Notes: generated from the letters alone by a model not told the origin. DNA of 32,870 bases from Ignavibacteria bacterium (GCA_014879675.1 JACSRQ010000178.1:1-32870), one strand, 5' to 3'; shown: positions 7,201-14,977, counted from the stretch's first letter. A program made the numbers and translations.

Positions 7201-9573
7201 ACATATCTTTATGCCGAATATGACAATACAGGTTTACCTGTGGCAATTAACCAGATATGTATTGATATTACAGAACGCAAAAAAGCTGAGACTGAGCTGG
7301 GCGAAAAAGATAAAAGATTTAAGGCTCTTATAGAAAACATTACCGATCTAATATCACTTGTTGATGGCAGCGGCAAGATAATTTATGCAAGCCCTTCAAT
7401 TACAAAAATACTCGGTTACGATGTTAGCAAGTACGAGAACAGTGAAATATTCGACTATATAGCCGAAGAAGACCTGCCGGTTGCAAAAAGGCTCTTTGAA
7501 GAAGTTCTTTCAGAACCGGGCAATATTGTAAGTAACGTGCAGTTCCGCTTCAGGCATGCTGACGGACATTTGATGTGGCATGAAGCAACAGCGCACAATC
7601 TTACCGGCGATCGATCTATCGGGGCAATCGTTGTAAACTACAGGGATATTACAGAACGCAAAAAAGCTGAGCAGGAAATAATCCTGCAGAAGTCATACTT
7701 CCAGCAGCTGTTCGAAAACTCTCCCGAAGGTATTGTAATTCTCGATAACCAGGACAGGATACTGAATGCCAATAAGGGCTTTGAAAAGATGTTCCAGTTC
7801 AGTACTGAAGAAATTAAAGGCAAGATACTAAACTCGATCATTGTGCCTGAAAGCATGATAGAGCAGGCAACTCAAATGACCCTGTTTGTGCTGAAAGGCG
7901 AAATTATTCACCGCGAAACTGAACGCAAGAGAAAAGATGGCAGCATGGTGGATGTATCTGTGCTGGCATATCCTATCACACTTGAAGAAGACCAGATAGG
8001 CGTGTACGGAATTTACAGCGATATAACAGAAAGAAAAGAAACTGAAAAAGCGTTAAGGAACAGCGAAGAAAGATACCGCGCATTTGTGAAACAGAGTACT
8101 GAAGGTATCTGGAGATTTGAATTCCTTGAACCTATCTCAGTTAAGCTGCCTGCAGATGACCAGATAAAAGCGATATTCAGGTATGGCTACCTTGCCGAGT
8201 GTAATGATGTGTTTGCACGCATGTATGGTTACGAAGCCGCAGGCGATATAGCCGGCGCAAGGATAGGCGAGCTGCTGATAGAATCAGACCCCAAAAACTC
8301 GGAGTATTTCCTGAAAAGTATTATGGGCGGCTATAAGGTGGATAATATTGAATCATATGAAAAAGATAAGAATGGTATAAGAAAAATTTTCATGAATAAC
8401 CTGGTTGGTATTGTTGAAAACGATACGCTTATCAGGATATGGGGATCCAAACGCGATATAACCGAAGCCAAGAAGGCACAGGAAGAGCTCAGCAGGACAC
8501 AGTTCAGGCTGGCAACCCTGCTCAAAAACCTGCAGGATGTTGTGCTTTATGAAACAGGCGGCGGCAAAGAGTTTATGAGCGAAAATGTTTATGAAATGCT
8601 CGGGTATCCTGCGCAGAATTTCGAAGAAAGAGATTTCTTCCGTACAATTACTCACCCGGGTGATTGGAAGAGTATTGAAGAAAAAACCAAAGAATGGCAC
8701 CGTACCGGCTCAACCGGAGTTTTGAACCTTGAGTTCAGGGTACGCCGTGCCGATGGAAGTTATGTTTGGGTTGAAGACCATATGATCAAGGTGAGGAATA
8801 ACGGCGATTCGCACATGGCGGGTGTACTTATCAATATTACCGAACATAAGACAACCGAAGAAAAGCTGAAACAGCTTGCTGAAAAGCTATCGCAATCCAA
8901 TAAAGAGCTTGAGCAGTTTGCGTATGTTGCTTCACATGACCTCCAGGAGCCGCTGCGTATGGTAGCAAGTTATATACAGCTTCTGCAGCGCAGGTATAAA
9001 GGTAAACTGAGCGGCGAAGCCGATGAATTCATAAATTATGCCGTTGATGGTGTTATCAGGATGAAAACACTTATCAATGACCTGCTGGTTTACTCCAGGG
9101 TTAATACAAAAGAATCTCCGCTGGAAGATGTAGATATCAACAAAGTGGTTGAGCAGACAAGAACGAATCTGCATGCAGCGATATCAGAAAGCGGTGCAAC
9201 AATTAACTCAGAGCCGCTGCCTGTTGTAAAAGCAAACAATCTTCAGATCAACCAGCTTTTCCAGAACCTGATCAGCAATGCAATAAAGTTCAGGAAACCC
9301 GATGCTGCGCCGGTTGTGAATATTTCGGCTAAACATGACGGGGACGAATGGCTGTTCACGGTACAGGATAACGGTATTGGTATTGATAAAGAGTTCAGCG
9401 ATAAGATCTTTGTGATATTCCAGAGGCTGCACAACAGCTCTGAGTATCCCGGTACCGGTATAGGGCTGGCTATCTGCAAAAGGATAGTTGAAAAACTGGG
9501 CGGCCACCTTTGGGTTGAGTCAACACCAGGCGAAGGCTCGACATTTACTTTCACCATTCCTGACAGGGAATAA
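4207..9573 (+). CDS. Giant soluble hybrid sensor histidine kinase: REC, 11 PAS, HisKA, HATPase
   Basis: Cytoplasmic sensor kinase of 1788 residues with no transmembrane segment. The N-terminal receiver domain (residues ~8-125) has the acidic pair E14-D15, phospho-acceptor D59, T87 and K109. Eleven PAS/PAC units follow, each closing with a variant of DITERK (DITANK, DITEQK and INITEHK among them). The kinase core has the H-box ASHDLQEPL with phospho-acceptor His1577, the N-box NLISNAIKFRK, the G1 box DNGIGID, and the G2 box GTGIGLAIC. The H-box is of the bacteriophytochrome-kinase type. PAS units 5-7 (nt ~6130-7280) are tandem copies. A receiver at the N-terminus instead of the C-terminus suggests that upstream phosphorylation modulates the kinase. 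The response regulator 118 bp downstream is its probable partner. The signals sensed are unknown; the PAS units show no decisive cofactor motif. Confidence 0.95.
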   Translation: MSNLNGSPRIMVVEDEGIIAQDIKNCLEGLGYVVPDVVFTGREAILRAEELRPDLVLMDIVLKGEIDGIETAAEIRKKYNIPIVYLTAYEDDKTLKRAKLTEPLGYILKPFEERYLRSSIEMALYKHQMETKLKENERWLSAILKSVGDAVIVSDEYGFIKFLNPVAETLTGWTLPEVIGKRVTELLRLLDEDTREPIKNPIERVLSENIVIGRSNHTVLIARDGREISIDHSSSPLRDDKGRITGAVLIIQDITERKISETALRESENKFRNLFDFATDAIFVQSLNGRIISVNNQACKLLGYTKDELATMKFSELINENIIDNTFAIYSSLKEKGNYQFETQYKKKDSAFVDVEISMRLIKLLDEEVVQLFVRDITERKLAQEKIDMLAQAIKGIAECVSITDLDGRIIFVNDAFERTYGYTKDEILGRPINVVRSSRNPYVLNDEILEQTNKGGWQGEIDNRAKDGREFPVQLSTSMLRNEKGTTIAHIGIATDITERKKAEAALKQSEKRYQDLYDSAPDMYFSISPEGLVRSVNRFGAEYLGFSIDSLIGKEVWSLVHIDDIAEVKGKIEDIFSRKVESANLEFRKIRKDGSIIWVNESTRLISDDNGNPKELFIICRDITANKEYQIALLDSEKKYRNLTQNAPVSVARFSMLTNDFEYANDEFARQMGCSVEEYSRLPRNVKTNIIYSEDRKKVQENYELWKHDGFKAILHFDYRILNRKNELLWLDTFIYADFDESGRAIMMNEICVDITERKKAELAIIASEKKYKNLAANAPIAVTQISGDTLKYDYVNSEFVRQTGFTKEEYNSLGSEELKAMAYSEDRFRVSEFWKKWKDDGFKDTQHIDYRIYNRFGDLLWIDTFLFADFDDDGKVISINQICIDITEQKSAQEKILESENKYKNLAANAPVAVTRVILASGAYDFVNEEFTRQSGYTMEAFNSLEDPDLIEMIHKDDREKVFRFYRDWAEKNYTGTQHIDYRIVNKTTGVVWLDTYLYAEYDNTGLPVAINQICIDITERKKAETELGEKDKRFKALIENITDLISLVDGSGKIIYASPSITKILGYDVSKYENSEIFDYIAEEDLPVAKRLFEEVLSEPGNIVSNVQFRFRHADGHLMWHEATAHNLTGDRSIGAIVVNYRDITERKKAEQEIILQKSYFQQLFENSPEGIVILDNQDRILNANKGFEKMFQFSTEEIKGKILNSIIVPESMIEQATQMTLFVLKGEIIHRETERKRKDGSMVDVSVLAYPITLEEDQIGVYGIYSDITERKETEKALRNSEERYRAFVKQSTEGIWRFEFLEPISVKLPADDQIKAIFRYGYLAECNDVFARMYGYEAAGDIAGARIGELLIESDPKNSEYFLKSIMGGYKVDNIESYEKDKNGIRKIFMNNLVGIVENDTLIRIWGSKRDITEAKKAQEELSRTQFRLATLLKNLQDVVLYETGGGKEFMSENVYEMLGYPAQNFEERDFFRTITHPGDWKSIEEKTKEWHRTGSTGVLNLEFRVRRADGSYVWVEDHMIKVRNNGDSHMAGVLINITEHKTTEEKLKQLAEKLSQSNKELEQFAYVASHDLQEPLRMVASYIQLLQRRYKGKLSGEADEFINYAVDGVIRMKTLINDLLVYSRVNTKESPLEDVDINKVVEQTRTNLHAAISESGATINSEPLPVVKANNLQINQLFQNLISNAIKFRKPDAAPVVNISAKHDGDEWLFTVQDNGIGIDKEFSDKIFVIFQRLHNSSEYPGTGIGLAICKRIVEKLGGHLWVESTPGEGSTFTFTIPDRE

Positions 9574-9638
9574 TTTTAACAGGGACTAAATTTAAACTTT
9601 TCCTGCCGCAGTGCCTGTATTTAATATGATTTTTTTAA

Positions 9639-9669
9639 TTGTTGTTAGCTTAATATTTAGGTATTTTTG
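9639..9669 (+). promoter_or_regulatory. Possible Bacteroidota-type promoter of the response regulator gene
   Basis: TATTTTTG at 9662-9669 matches TAnnTTTG, and a TTG at 9639-9641 lies 20 bp upstream, close to the spacing described for Bacteroidota -33 and -7 elements. The start ATG is at 9692, and a purine-rich AGAGGA (9673-9678) lies between. If active, the regulator can be made independently of the kinase. Confidence 0.35.
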
Positions 9670-9691
9670 AAACAGAGGAAAAAACTATAAG

Positions 9692-10132
9692 ATGGATTAT
9701 ATACCAAAGACTCTGCAGGTTCTGCTTGTAGAAGATAATGAAGGTGATGTTAGGCTTGTGAAAGAAGCTTTCAACGAAAGCAAGATCGATAAGGTATTTT
9801 CTGTTGCCAAAGATGGAGAAGAAGCATTGAACTATCTCTACAGGCGCGGGAAATATGCAGAGAGTGTTAGGCCGGATATTATATTGCTTGATATTAATTT
9901 ACCCAAAAAAAACGGTTTTGAAGTACTTGAAAGCATAAAAAAAGATGATGACCTGAAAAGAATTCCGGTCATCATGCTCAGCAGCTCAAGCAGCGAAGAT
10001 CATATTTCAAAATCATATGACCTGAACGCCAATTGTTACGTAACTAAACCGGTTGATTTTGATGAGTACACGCAGACCGTTAAAACCATTGAAGACTTCT
10101 GGTTCCAGATGGCTAAGCTTCCCGGCTCATGA
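9692..10132 (+). CDS. Single-domain response regulator, Rcp1-like
   Basis: Stand-alone receiver domain of 146 residues without an output domain. It has the acidic pair E14-D15, phospho-acceptor D67 within PDIILLDINLPKKNGFEVL, Ser97/Ser98 at the conserved Ser/Thr position and K119 in the VTKPVDF loop. The loop after helix 2 (YLYRRGKYAESVRPD) and the C-terminal extension (TIEDFWFQMAKLP) are typical of regulators resembling Rcp1, the partner of the cyanobacterial phytochrome kinase Cph1. The upstream kinase has the matching type of H-box, so phosphotransfer from His1577 to D67 is a reasonable inference. Its downstream target is unknown; it could act by protein contact or as a phosphorelay intermediate. 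A strong terminator follows. Confidence 0.93.
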   Translation: MDYIPKTLQVLLVEDNEGDVRLVKEAFNESKIDKVFSVAKDGEEALNYLYRRGKYAESVRPDIILLDINLPKKNGFEVLESIKKDDDLKRIPVIMLSSSSSEDHISKSYDLNANCYVTKPVDFDEYTQTVKTIEDFWFQMAKLPGS

Positions 10133-10161
10133 ATCTGCCCGCTGCATTTAAGAGTAAATAA

Positions 10162-10193
10162 AAAAAGCCTGTTCACTAATGAACAGGCTTTTT
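10162..10193. terminator. Bidirectional intrinsic terminator
   Basis: A perfect 14-bp stem (aaaaagcctgttca with tgaacaggcttttt) around a CTAA loop has an A-tract on one side and a T-tract on the other. It lies between the convergent response regulator and TlpA-like genes and should terminate both. Confidence 0.9.
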
Positions 10194-10210
10194 AATGTGC
10201 AGTGGTCACA

Positions 10211-10708
10211 TCAGTTAATCAGTTTTAAAACTTCCTTTTCAAACTCCTCATATTTTTTACTTCCGGAAAAGCTAGCGGACTTTTTACCTTCCTTATCGTA
10301 AAAATATGTTACAGGAATTTCGCCGCCCCAGCTTTTATCTATCACATCGGTAAGATCTTCCGGTTTTGGGAAAATTCCCTGGTATGTAACAAAATCCACA
10401 CCCTGCTTCTGCAAAAATGGCTTCAGCTTGCTCTCAGTTTCCGAGGCATCATCAAGCGATACAAAAATAAGCTTGAGTCCCTTATCACTGTACTCTTTAT
10501 TAAGCTTCATAATGTCGGGAAATTCCTTGACGCATGGCGGGCACCAGGTTGCCCAGAAGTTCACAAGGATAACTGAACCTTTGTTTGCTTCAATTACTGC
10601 CTTCATCTCTTCAGGGGTTGTGATCATTGTCACATCCTGCGAGTATGCAGTGCCGTAATAGCAAACTATGGCAAAAAATAAAACTGAAAATATTCTTATT
10701 CTTTTCAT
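10211..10708 (-). CDS. TlpA/ResA-type thioredoxin-fold protein, exported
   Basis: Periplasmic thiol-disulfide oxidoreductase. A hydrophobic signal segment covers residues 1-23 (MKRIRIFSVLFFAIVCYYG and following). The thioredoxin core has NFWATWCPPCVKEF with the redox pair Cys56-Cys59, and the cis-proline loop GEIPVTYFYD with Pro132. WCPPC is characteristic of the TlpA/ResA/CcmG group, whose members reduce apocytochromes or other exported thiols. At 165 residues it is one domain plus signal. It lies 65 bp downstream of the peroxiredoxin-like gene on the same strand. That arrangement suggests it may supply electrons to that protein, but this is inference. No cytochrome maturation gene is nearby. 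Confidence 0.92.
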   Translation of the reverse strand: MKRIRIFSVLFFAIVCYYGTAYSQDVTMITTPEEMKAVIEANKGSVILVNFWATWCPPCVKEFPDIMKLNKEYSDKGLKLIFVSLDDASETESKLKPFLQKQGVDFVTYQGIFPKPEDLTDVIDKSWGGEIPVTYFYDKEGKKSASFSGSKKYEEFEKEVLKLIN

Positions 10709-10753
10709 TTATTCCGGATAACTTTTGTTCTTTGGCTTCTATTCCAGGCGTTA

Positions 10754-10791
10754 ATTACTCTGCGCGTTCTATCTTACTCCGCGCGTTTGAT
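10754..10791 (-). repeat. Two diverged 19-nt tandem copies spanning a stop codon
   Basis: On the minus strand ATCAAACGCGCGGAGTAAG is followed at once by ATAGAACGCGCAGAGTAAT, 15 of 19 positions identical. The first unit encodes the last residues and stop of the peroxiredoxin-like gene (IKRAE, stop). The second would read IERAE and stop in another frame. It looks like a slippage duplication of the gene's 3' end that has since diverged. Confidence 0.6.
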
Positions 10792-11379
10792 TCCGCAGCC
10801 GAAGAATTTGGTTTCTTTAACTGTAACATCTTTACCTGCTGATATTTCATCAACAGCAGCTTTAAGATCGTGCGATTTCTGCTCTCCGGCAGCCTTGTTA
10901 TCGGTTATCCTGCCATGATATAGAATAGTATTCTCTTTGCTTATTACGAATACTTCAGGAGTTTTTGTAGCTCCGAACAAGTCTGCTACAACATTTTTGT
11001 TATCTTTAAGCATAGGGAACGAATAACCGTTCTTTTTTGCATGCTCCTGAACTGATTCAACACTTTCTGTGCTGTTTGAGTTTATTGCCCAAACTGTGAA
11101 TCCCTTATCAGTGTATTCTTTAGCATAGTCATTAATCCTGTCATTATAAGGCTGAACATTGGGGCACTCGGTTGACCAGAACATTACAATGACTCCTTTT
11201 GAAGATGATTTAAGCGCATCGGCCAAATTGTAGTTTGAGCCGTCAGAATTGGATATAGAAAAATCATCTACTTTATCGCCCGGTCCTTTTGCTGAGGATG
11301 GAATACCAGCAAAAAGATTTGCTGAAAATGTTAAAGCGAATAAAAATATTGTAACTGCTGAAAAAGTCTTCTTAAGCAT
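10774..11379 (-). CDS. Exported peroxiredoxin-like (AhpC/TSA, PRX-like1 type) protein
   Basis: Thioredoxin-fold protein of 201 residues exported by a signal peptide (residues 1-24, ending in a SANLFAG-type site). The redoxin core runs from ~35 (GDKVDDFSISNSDGSNYNL). The active-site region reads VMFWSTECPNVQPY with one cysteine, Cys72; the second cysteine of a CxxC pair is absent. A second cysteine, Cys195, sits in the C-terminal tail FFGCGIKRAE and could be the resolving residue. This combination matches the PRX-like1 group near AhpC/TSA. Peroxidase activity is not proven. The start ATG is well supported by a GGAGG ribosome binding site (complement of 11384-11388). It is the first gene of a probable two-gene unit with the TlpA-like gene. 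The 229-bp region up to 11608 is a divergent promoter region. Confidence 0.88.
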   Translation of the reverse strand: MLKKTFSAVTIFLFALTFSANLFAGIPSSAKGPGDKVDDFSISNSDGSNYNLADALKSSSKGVIVMFWSTECPNVQPYNDRINDYAKEYTDKGFTVWAINSNSTESVESVQEHAKKNGYSFPMLKDNKNVVADLFGATKTPEVFVISKENTILYHGRITDNKAAGEQKSHDLKAAVDEISAGKDVTVKETKFFGCGIKRAE

Positions 11380-11608
11380 TTTACCTCCAGGATAGATTTA
11401 TTTATTTGAAAAATTAGTGTTAATACTTATAAGCGGATCCTCATCTATAAAGTTTCCTGTAATTTAACAAAAATTGCAGTTTTAATGCTGTTTTTATTGA
11501 TGCAAACTGAGCTAACTGCACGTTTTTTGAAAGTAATTCCGTCATTTTCTTAACTGTTATTTAACAATTGAAGTTTTATAAGTATATTAACAGCAAATAT
11601 ACAAAAAC

Positions 11609-12775
11609 ATGCTCAAATTCTTGATAATTTTGTTGTTTTTTCTCACTTCGGGGGCAGCGTTAACAATTTCTCAGCCCGTTGCTAAATTTGCGGCAATTGG
11701 TGATTATGGCAGATGGTACACCGAAGGTGAAGCGCTGGTATCGGAAATGGTACACAATTGGAATCCGGATTTCATAGTTACTCTTGGTGATAATAATTAT
11801 GAGTACGGGGCGGATTCAACCATCGATTCAAACATAGGTCAGTTCTACCATGATTATATCCATCCATATACAGGGGTCTTCGGTGCCGGTTCAGCTGTCA
11901 ACAGATTCTTCCCCAGCCTTGGCAACCACGATTGGCTGACGGATAGCGCAAGGCCATACTTTAATTTTTTCACTCTTCCCGGCAATGAAAGGTATTATGA
12001 TTTCATAAAAGGCAATTGCCACTTTTTTGTTATCGATAGCGATGTGAATGAACCTGACGGTATAACCGCAAGCTCTGTTCAGGCAAATTGGCTTAGAAAT
12101 GGTTTAGCAGCAAGTAATACAAGATTCAAAATAGTGTACTTCCACCATCCGCCGTACTCTTCAGGGCAGCATGGCAATAACTACGATATGCGCTGGCCAT
12201 TTAAAGAGTGGGGGGCTACAGTTGTACTTTGCGGCCATGAACATAATTATGAACGCCTTGTTGATGGTACCGGTATGACATATTTTATCAACGGCCTCGG
12301 CGGCAAAGACTGGCGTGATTTTGGAGTGATCGTTCCGGAAAGCCGATACCGATTTACTTCCAATTACGGCGCGATGCTTATTACATCTTACAATGATAGT
12401 ATCAACTTTAGATTCTATTCAGTACCTGACTCACTGAAGGATGACACAACATTTGTTTTTAAGCCGATAGGTATTGAGCTGATTTCAACTGTTCCAGAAG
12501 AATTTGCTCTAGAGCAGAATTATCCCAATCCGTTTAATCCGGCAACAATGATCCGATTTTCAGTAATGCCAAATGCCAAAGCTCAAATGTCAAAAGTTGA
12601 GCTGATAATATATGATGTGCTTGGCAGGAAGATCAAAGAGCTTGTTAATGAAGAACTGAATTCCGGCACATACGAAGTACTTTGGGATGCTTCGGCTTAT
12701 CCAAGCGGTGTGTATTTTTATTCGTTGAGCACTCAATTGGGCACAATAACCCGGAAAATGGTTCTGACAAAGTAA
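11609..12775 (+). CDS. Secreted purple-acid-phosphatase-like metallophosphoesterase with T9SS sorting domain
   Basis: Predicted outer-surface or secreted phosphatase. A signal peptide covers residues 1-21. The catalytic domain (~26-285) shows all five purple acid phosphatase metal motifs: GDYG (Asp32), GDNNY (Asp61 and Tyr64, the tyrosine that gives these enzymes their colour), GNHD (Asn106-His107), VYFHH (His179/180) and GHEH (His210, His212). Length and spacing fit the small, tartrate-resistant type. A linker leads to the type A T9SS C-terminal sorting domain from ~296 (PEEFALEQNYPNPFNP to the end RKMVLTK), which should direct export through the outer membrane. That sorting domain contains the 7-nt repeat tract described separately. 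It may serve phosphate scavenging; the substrate is not deducible. Confidence 0.93.
   Translation: MLKFLIILLFFLTSGAALTISQPVAKFAAIGDYGRWYTEGEALVSEMVHNWNPDFIVTLGDNNYEYGADSTIDSNIGQFYHDYIHPYTGVFGAGSAVNRFFPSLGNHDWLTDSARPYFNFFTLPGNERYYDFIKGNCHFFVIDSDVNEPDGITASSVQANWLRNGLAASNTRFKIVYFHHPPYSSGQHGNNYDMRWPFKEWGATVVLCGHEHNYERLVDGTGMTYFINGLGGKDWRDFGVIVPESRYRFTSNYGAMLITSYNDSINFRFYSVPDSLKDDTTFVFKPIGIELISTVPEEFALEQNYPNPFNPATMIRFSVMPNAKAQMSKVELIIYDVLGRKIKELVNEELNSGTYEVLWDASAYPSGVYFYSLSTQLGTITRKMVLTK
12564..12600 (+). repeat. Heptamer-repeat tract in sorting-domain coding sequence, copy A
   Basis: After 'taa' come tandem 7-mers tgccaaa, tgccaaa, gctcaaa, tgtcaaa, then agttga. The 37-nt tract is shared almost base for base with three other genes in the window and encodes MPNAKAQMSKVE within the T9SS sorting domain of the phosphatase. 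Confidence 0.8.
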
Positions 12776-12897
12776 AAATTTTGACAAAAACTGTCTGTTT
12801 CAACATGATTTTTGTGAACCCCTAAATTATCCCTTATGCTTTAATTCAATTTGTTGTATATTTTGGCTTTACTAACCAACAAACTAACAAATCACAA

Positions 12898-14919
12898 ATG
12901 AAAAGACTTATTCAATCTCTGAGTAAGGCTGCCAACCTTTTTTTCCTCGTCTTTGCAGTAGTTTCGGGAATATTATTATTTCAGGCACAGGTCCCGCCGG
13001 GGCATGTGTTTGATGATAACAATCCTAATATTGAGCAGCCTACACTTGAATCTTTCTCACATTTCAATTCTAACCTGGGTGATCAGCCTGATGTAGTTAC
13101 AATTTCAGATTTCGACAATTTTGATGTCGGAATTGATAACTACGAACAGTACGGTTCTTCAAATCCGCTTAACCCGCTGTGGTTTTTCTTCGGTGCCAAT
13201 GCAAGCCCGCAGAATGCAAGGGGTACAACAAACGGCGGATTGAACTGGTACCTTTCAAATCCAAGCTACCCGGGAGGAACATGCTGCGACCCGTGGGCTG
13301 CACATACAGGCAGCGGCGTGCTGATATATGCCTCGGGTGTTAACGGGCAGTATGTCTACCGTTCAACCAATAACGGTATCACATGGAGCGCGCCGATACT
13401 TTCGGTAAGCGGAAACGACAGGAACCATGTATCGGCTGAATATACCGGTACAGGCCCCTTCGCAAATTATGTTTATGCAGCCATGACACCCGGTAACTTC
13501 GGAAGAAGTACTGATGCAGGCTTAACATGGACAACAACATTTTCCCCGAGCAACGCATTGCCGGGTGCTTACATAGCTGTTGGCCCCAACGGCACAACAA
13601 ACGGCGGATGTGTGATGTATGTAACCAATACAGGCTCCGATGCTTCGGGTTCAAGAGTTTATAATTTTTACCGCTCAACCAACGGCGGCGCAAACTTTAC
13701 ATTAATGTCCAGCCAGTCAGGGTGGTCAGGGTTTGTTGGTACTTATGCCGGTGGAAGAAATAATATTAATAACGCAAGAACCGCGCCGCATCCAAAAATT
13801 GCTATGGATAACAGCAACGGCCCTAACAGGGGCAGGTTGTATTTTATTAATGCGTCTAACGATCCTCCGGGTTCAGGTAATAAGCCGGATATATGGCTCC
13901 GTTACTCTACTGACCAGGGCGCAACATGGAGTGCAAGAGTTATTGTAAATGATAACCCCAATCCAACAGCCAGCGATCAGTGGTTCCCTGAAATATGGTG
14001 CGAAGGAACAACAGGAAAACTTTATATTCATTGGTACGATGACCGCGCTAATCCATCGAACTTCACAACAGATATTTATGCTACATACACTACAAATGGC
14101 GGCCAATCTTTTGCTACAAGCCAGAGATTGACTAACCAGTCATTTGTATTTCCAAATCCGCCCTGCTCTCCCGGTTGTTACCGCGGAGATTACACCACGA
14201 TGATGGCGAACAATCCAAAAGTTGGATTCAGCGTTTGGGGCGATCACAGGAACGGAACAGCGCTGAACATGGGTTCATATTTCCCTGATTTCGCCATGAG
14301 GGTTTCTCCTAATGCATTCGGGATGAACGGTATCAACGATAGCCAGTTTGTGTATGTTACAGTTCCGGCAGTTAAGTTATATAGTGATACCGCGCTGTTC
14401 ACGGCAACGGTAACAAATCCGCCGGGTTCAGGCACTATTACTCTCGACCTGCTGAATAAAACCACTAACACAGCACAGAACAGGTTGCTTACTTATCCTG
14501 ATTCACTCAGGTTGCGCATAAAAACTTCGGGCGGCGTGCCAAACGGCGGTTATACTGTTAGAGTAGTAGGCAACGGACCTAACGGTACTCCGGTTCACGA
14601 AAGATTTATTAATATCAATGTTGGATTTGTTGGCATTGTAAACCAGAATCAGCCTGCGGAATACTCGCTAGGGCAGAACTATCCCAATCCGTTTAATCCT
14701 TCAACCAAAGTCAGCTTCAGCATTGTGAACAGCGGCTTTGTGAATGTGAGCGTATATGATATTTCGGGAAAGCTCATCAGCAATTTGGTGAACCAGAACC
14801 TGAAGACCGGAACATATGAATATGAATGGAACGCAAAGGACTATCCCAGCGGAGTTTATTTCTACAGGATAACCACACCCGGCTTTACGGATACAAAGAA
14901 AATGATACTTGTGAAGTAG
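12898..14919 (+). CDS. Secreted Asp-box (BNR/sialidase-like) propeller protein with T9SS sorting domain
   Basis: Exported protein of 673 residues. A signal peptide covers ~1-31. The body (~60-480) carries repeated Asp-box motifs of the S/T-x-D/N-x-G-x-x-W/F type: RSTNNGITW (~155), RSTDAGLTW (~203), RSTNGGANF (~259), YSTDQGATW (~336) and YTTNGGQSF (~397). These are found in sialidases and many non-catalytic propellers. The Arg triad and Tyr/Glu of a sialidase active site cannot be assigned with confidence, so an enzyme function is not claimed. A beta-sandwich-like region (~485-580) precedes the T9SS sorting domain (EYSLGQNYPNPFNPSTKVSF to KKMILVK). That sorting domain lacks the heptamer tract. 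Upstream, TATATTTTGG (12857-12866) resembles a -7 box. A terminator follows at 14946. Confidence 0.88.
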   Translation: MKRLIQSLSKAANLFFLVFAVVSGILLFQAQVPPGHVFDDNNPNIEQPTLESFSHFNSNLGDQPDVVTISDFDNFDVGIDNYEQYGSSNPLNPLWFFFGANASPQNARGTTNGGLNWYLSNPSYPGGTCCDPWAAHTGSGVLIYASGVNGQYVYRSTNNGITWSAPILSVSGNDRNHVSAEYTGTGPFANYVYAAMTPGNFGRSTDAGLTWTTTFSPSNALPGAYIAVGPNGTTNGGCVMYVTNTGSDASGSRVYNFYRSTNGGANFTLMSSQSGWSGFVGTYAGGRNNINNARTAPHPKIAMDNSNGPNRGRLYFINASNDPPGSGNKPDIWLRYSTDQGATWSARVIVNDNPNPTASDQWFPEIWCEGTTGKLYIHWYDDRANPSNFTTDIYATYTTNGGQSFATSQRLTNQSFVFPNPPCSPGCYRGDYTTMMANNPKVGFSVWGDHRNGTALNMGSYFPDFAMRVSPNAFGMNGINDSQFVYVTVPAVKLYSDTALFTATVTNPPGSGTITLDLLNKTTNTAQNRLLTYPDSLRLRIKTSGGVPNGGYTVRVVGNGPNGTPVHERFININVGFVGIVNQNQPAEYSLGQNYPNPFNPSTKVSFSIVNSGFVNVSVYDISGKLISNLVNQNLKTGTYEYEWNAKDYPSGVYFYRITTPGFTDTKKMILVK

Positions 14920-14977
14920 AGCTTAAGATATAATTTTGTTTTTTGAAAGCCTGCAATTCTATTGCGGGCTTTTTTTT
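14920..14977 (+). repeat. Terminator-containing direct repeat, left copy
   Basis: About 57 bases starting agcttaagat, with aattttgttttttgaaag and the terminator hairpin, recur 316 bp downstream at 15236-15292. The copies differ mainly at two positions near the start and in the hairpin loop. The copies flank a 258-bp array of small palindromes. Confidence 0.8.
14946..14977 (+). terminator. Intrinsic terminator of the Asp-box protein gene
   Basis: aaagcctgcaat pairs with attgcgggcttt (one G-T pair) around a TCT loop, followed by a run of T. It lies about 26 bp after the stop codon at 14919. Confidence 0.88.

Noticed and set aside
12898-14919. Calling the Asp-box protein a sialidase
   Set aside because: Asp-boxes are structural. 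The catalytic Arg triad and Tyr/Glu pair could not be placed.
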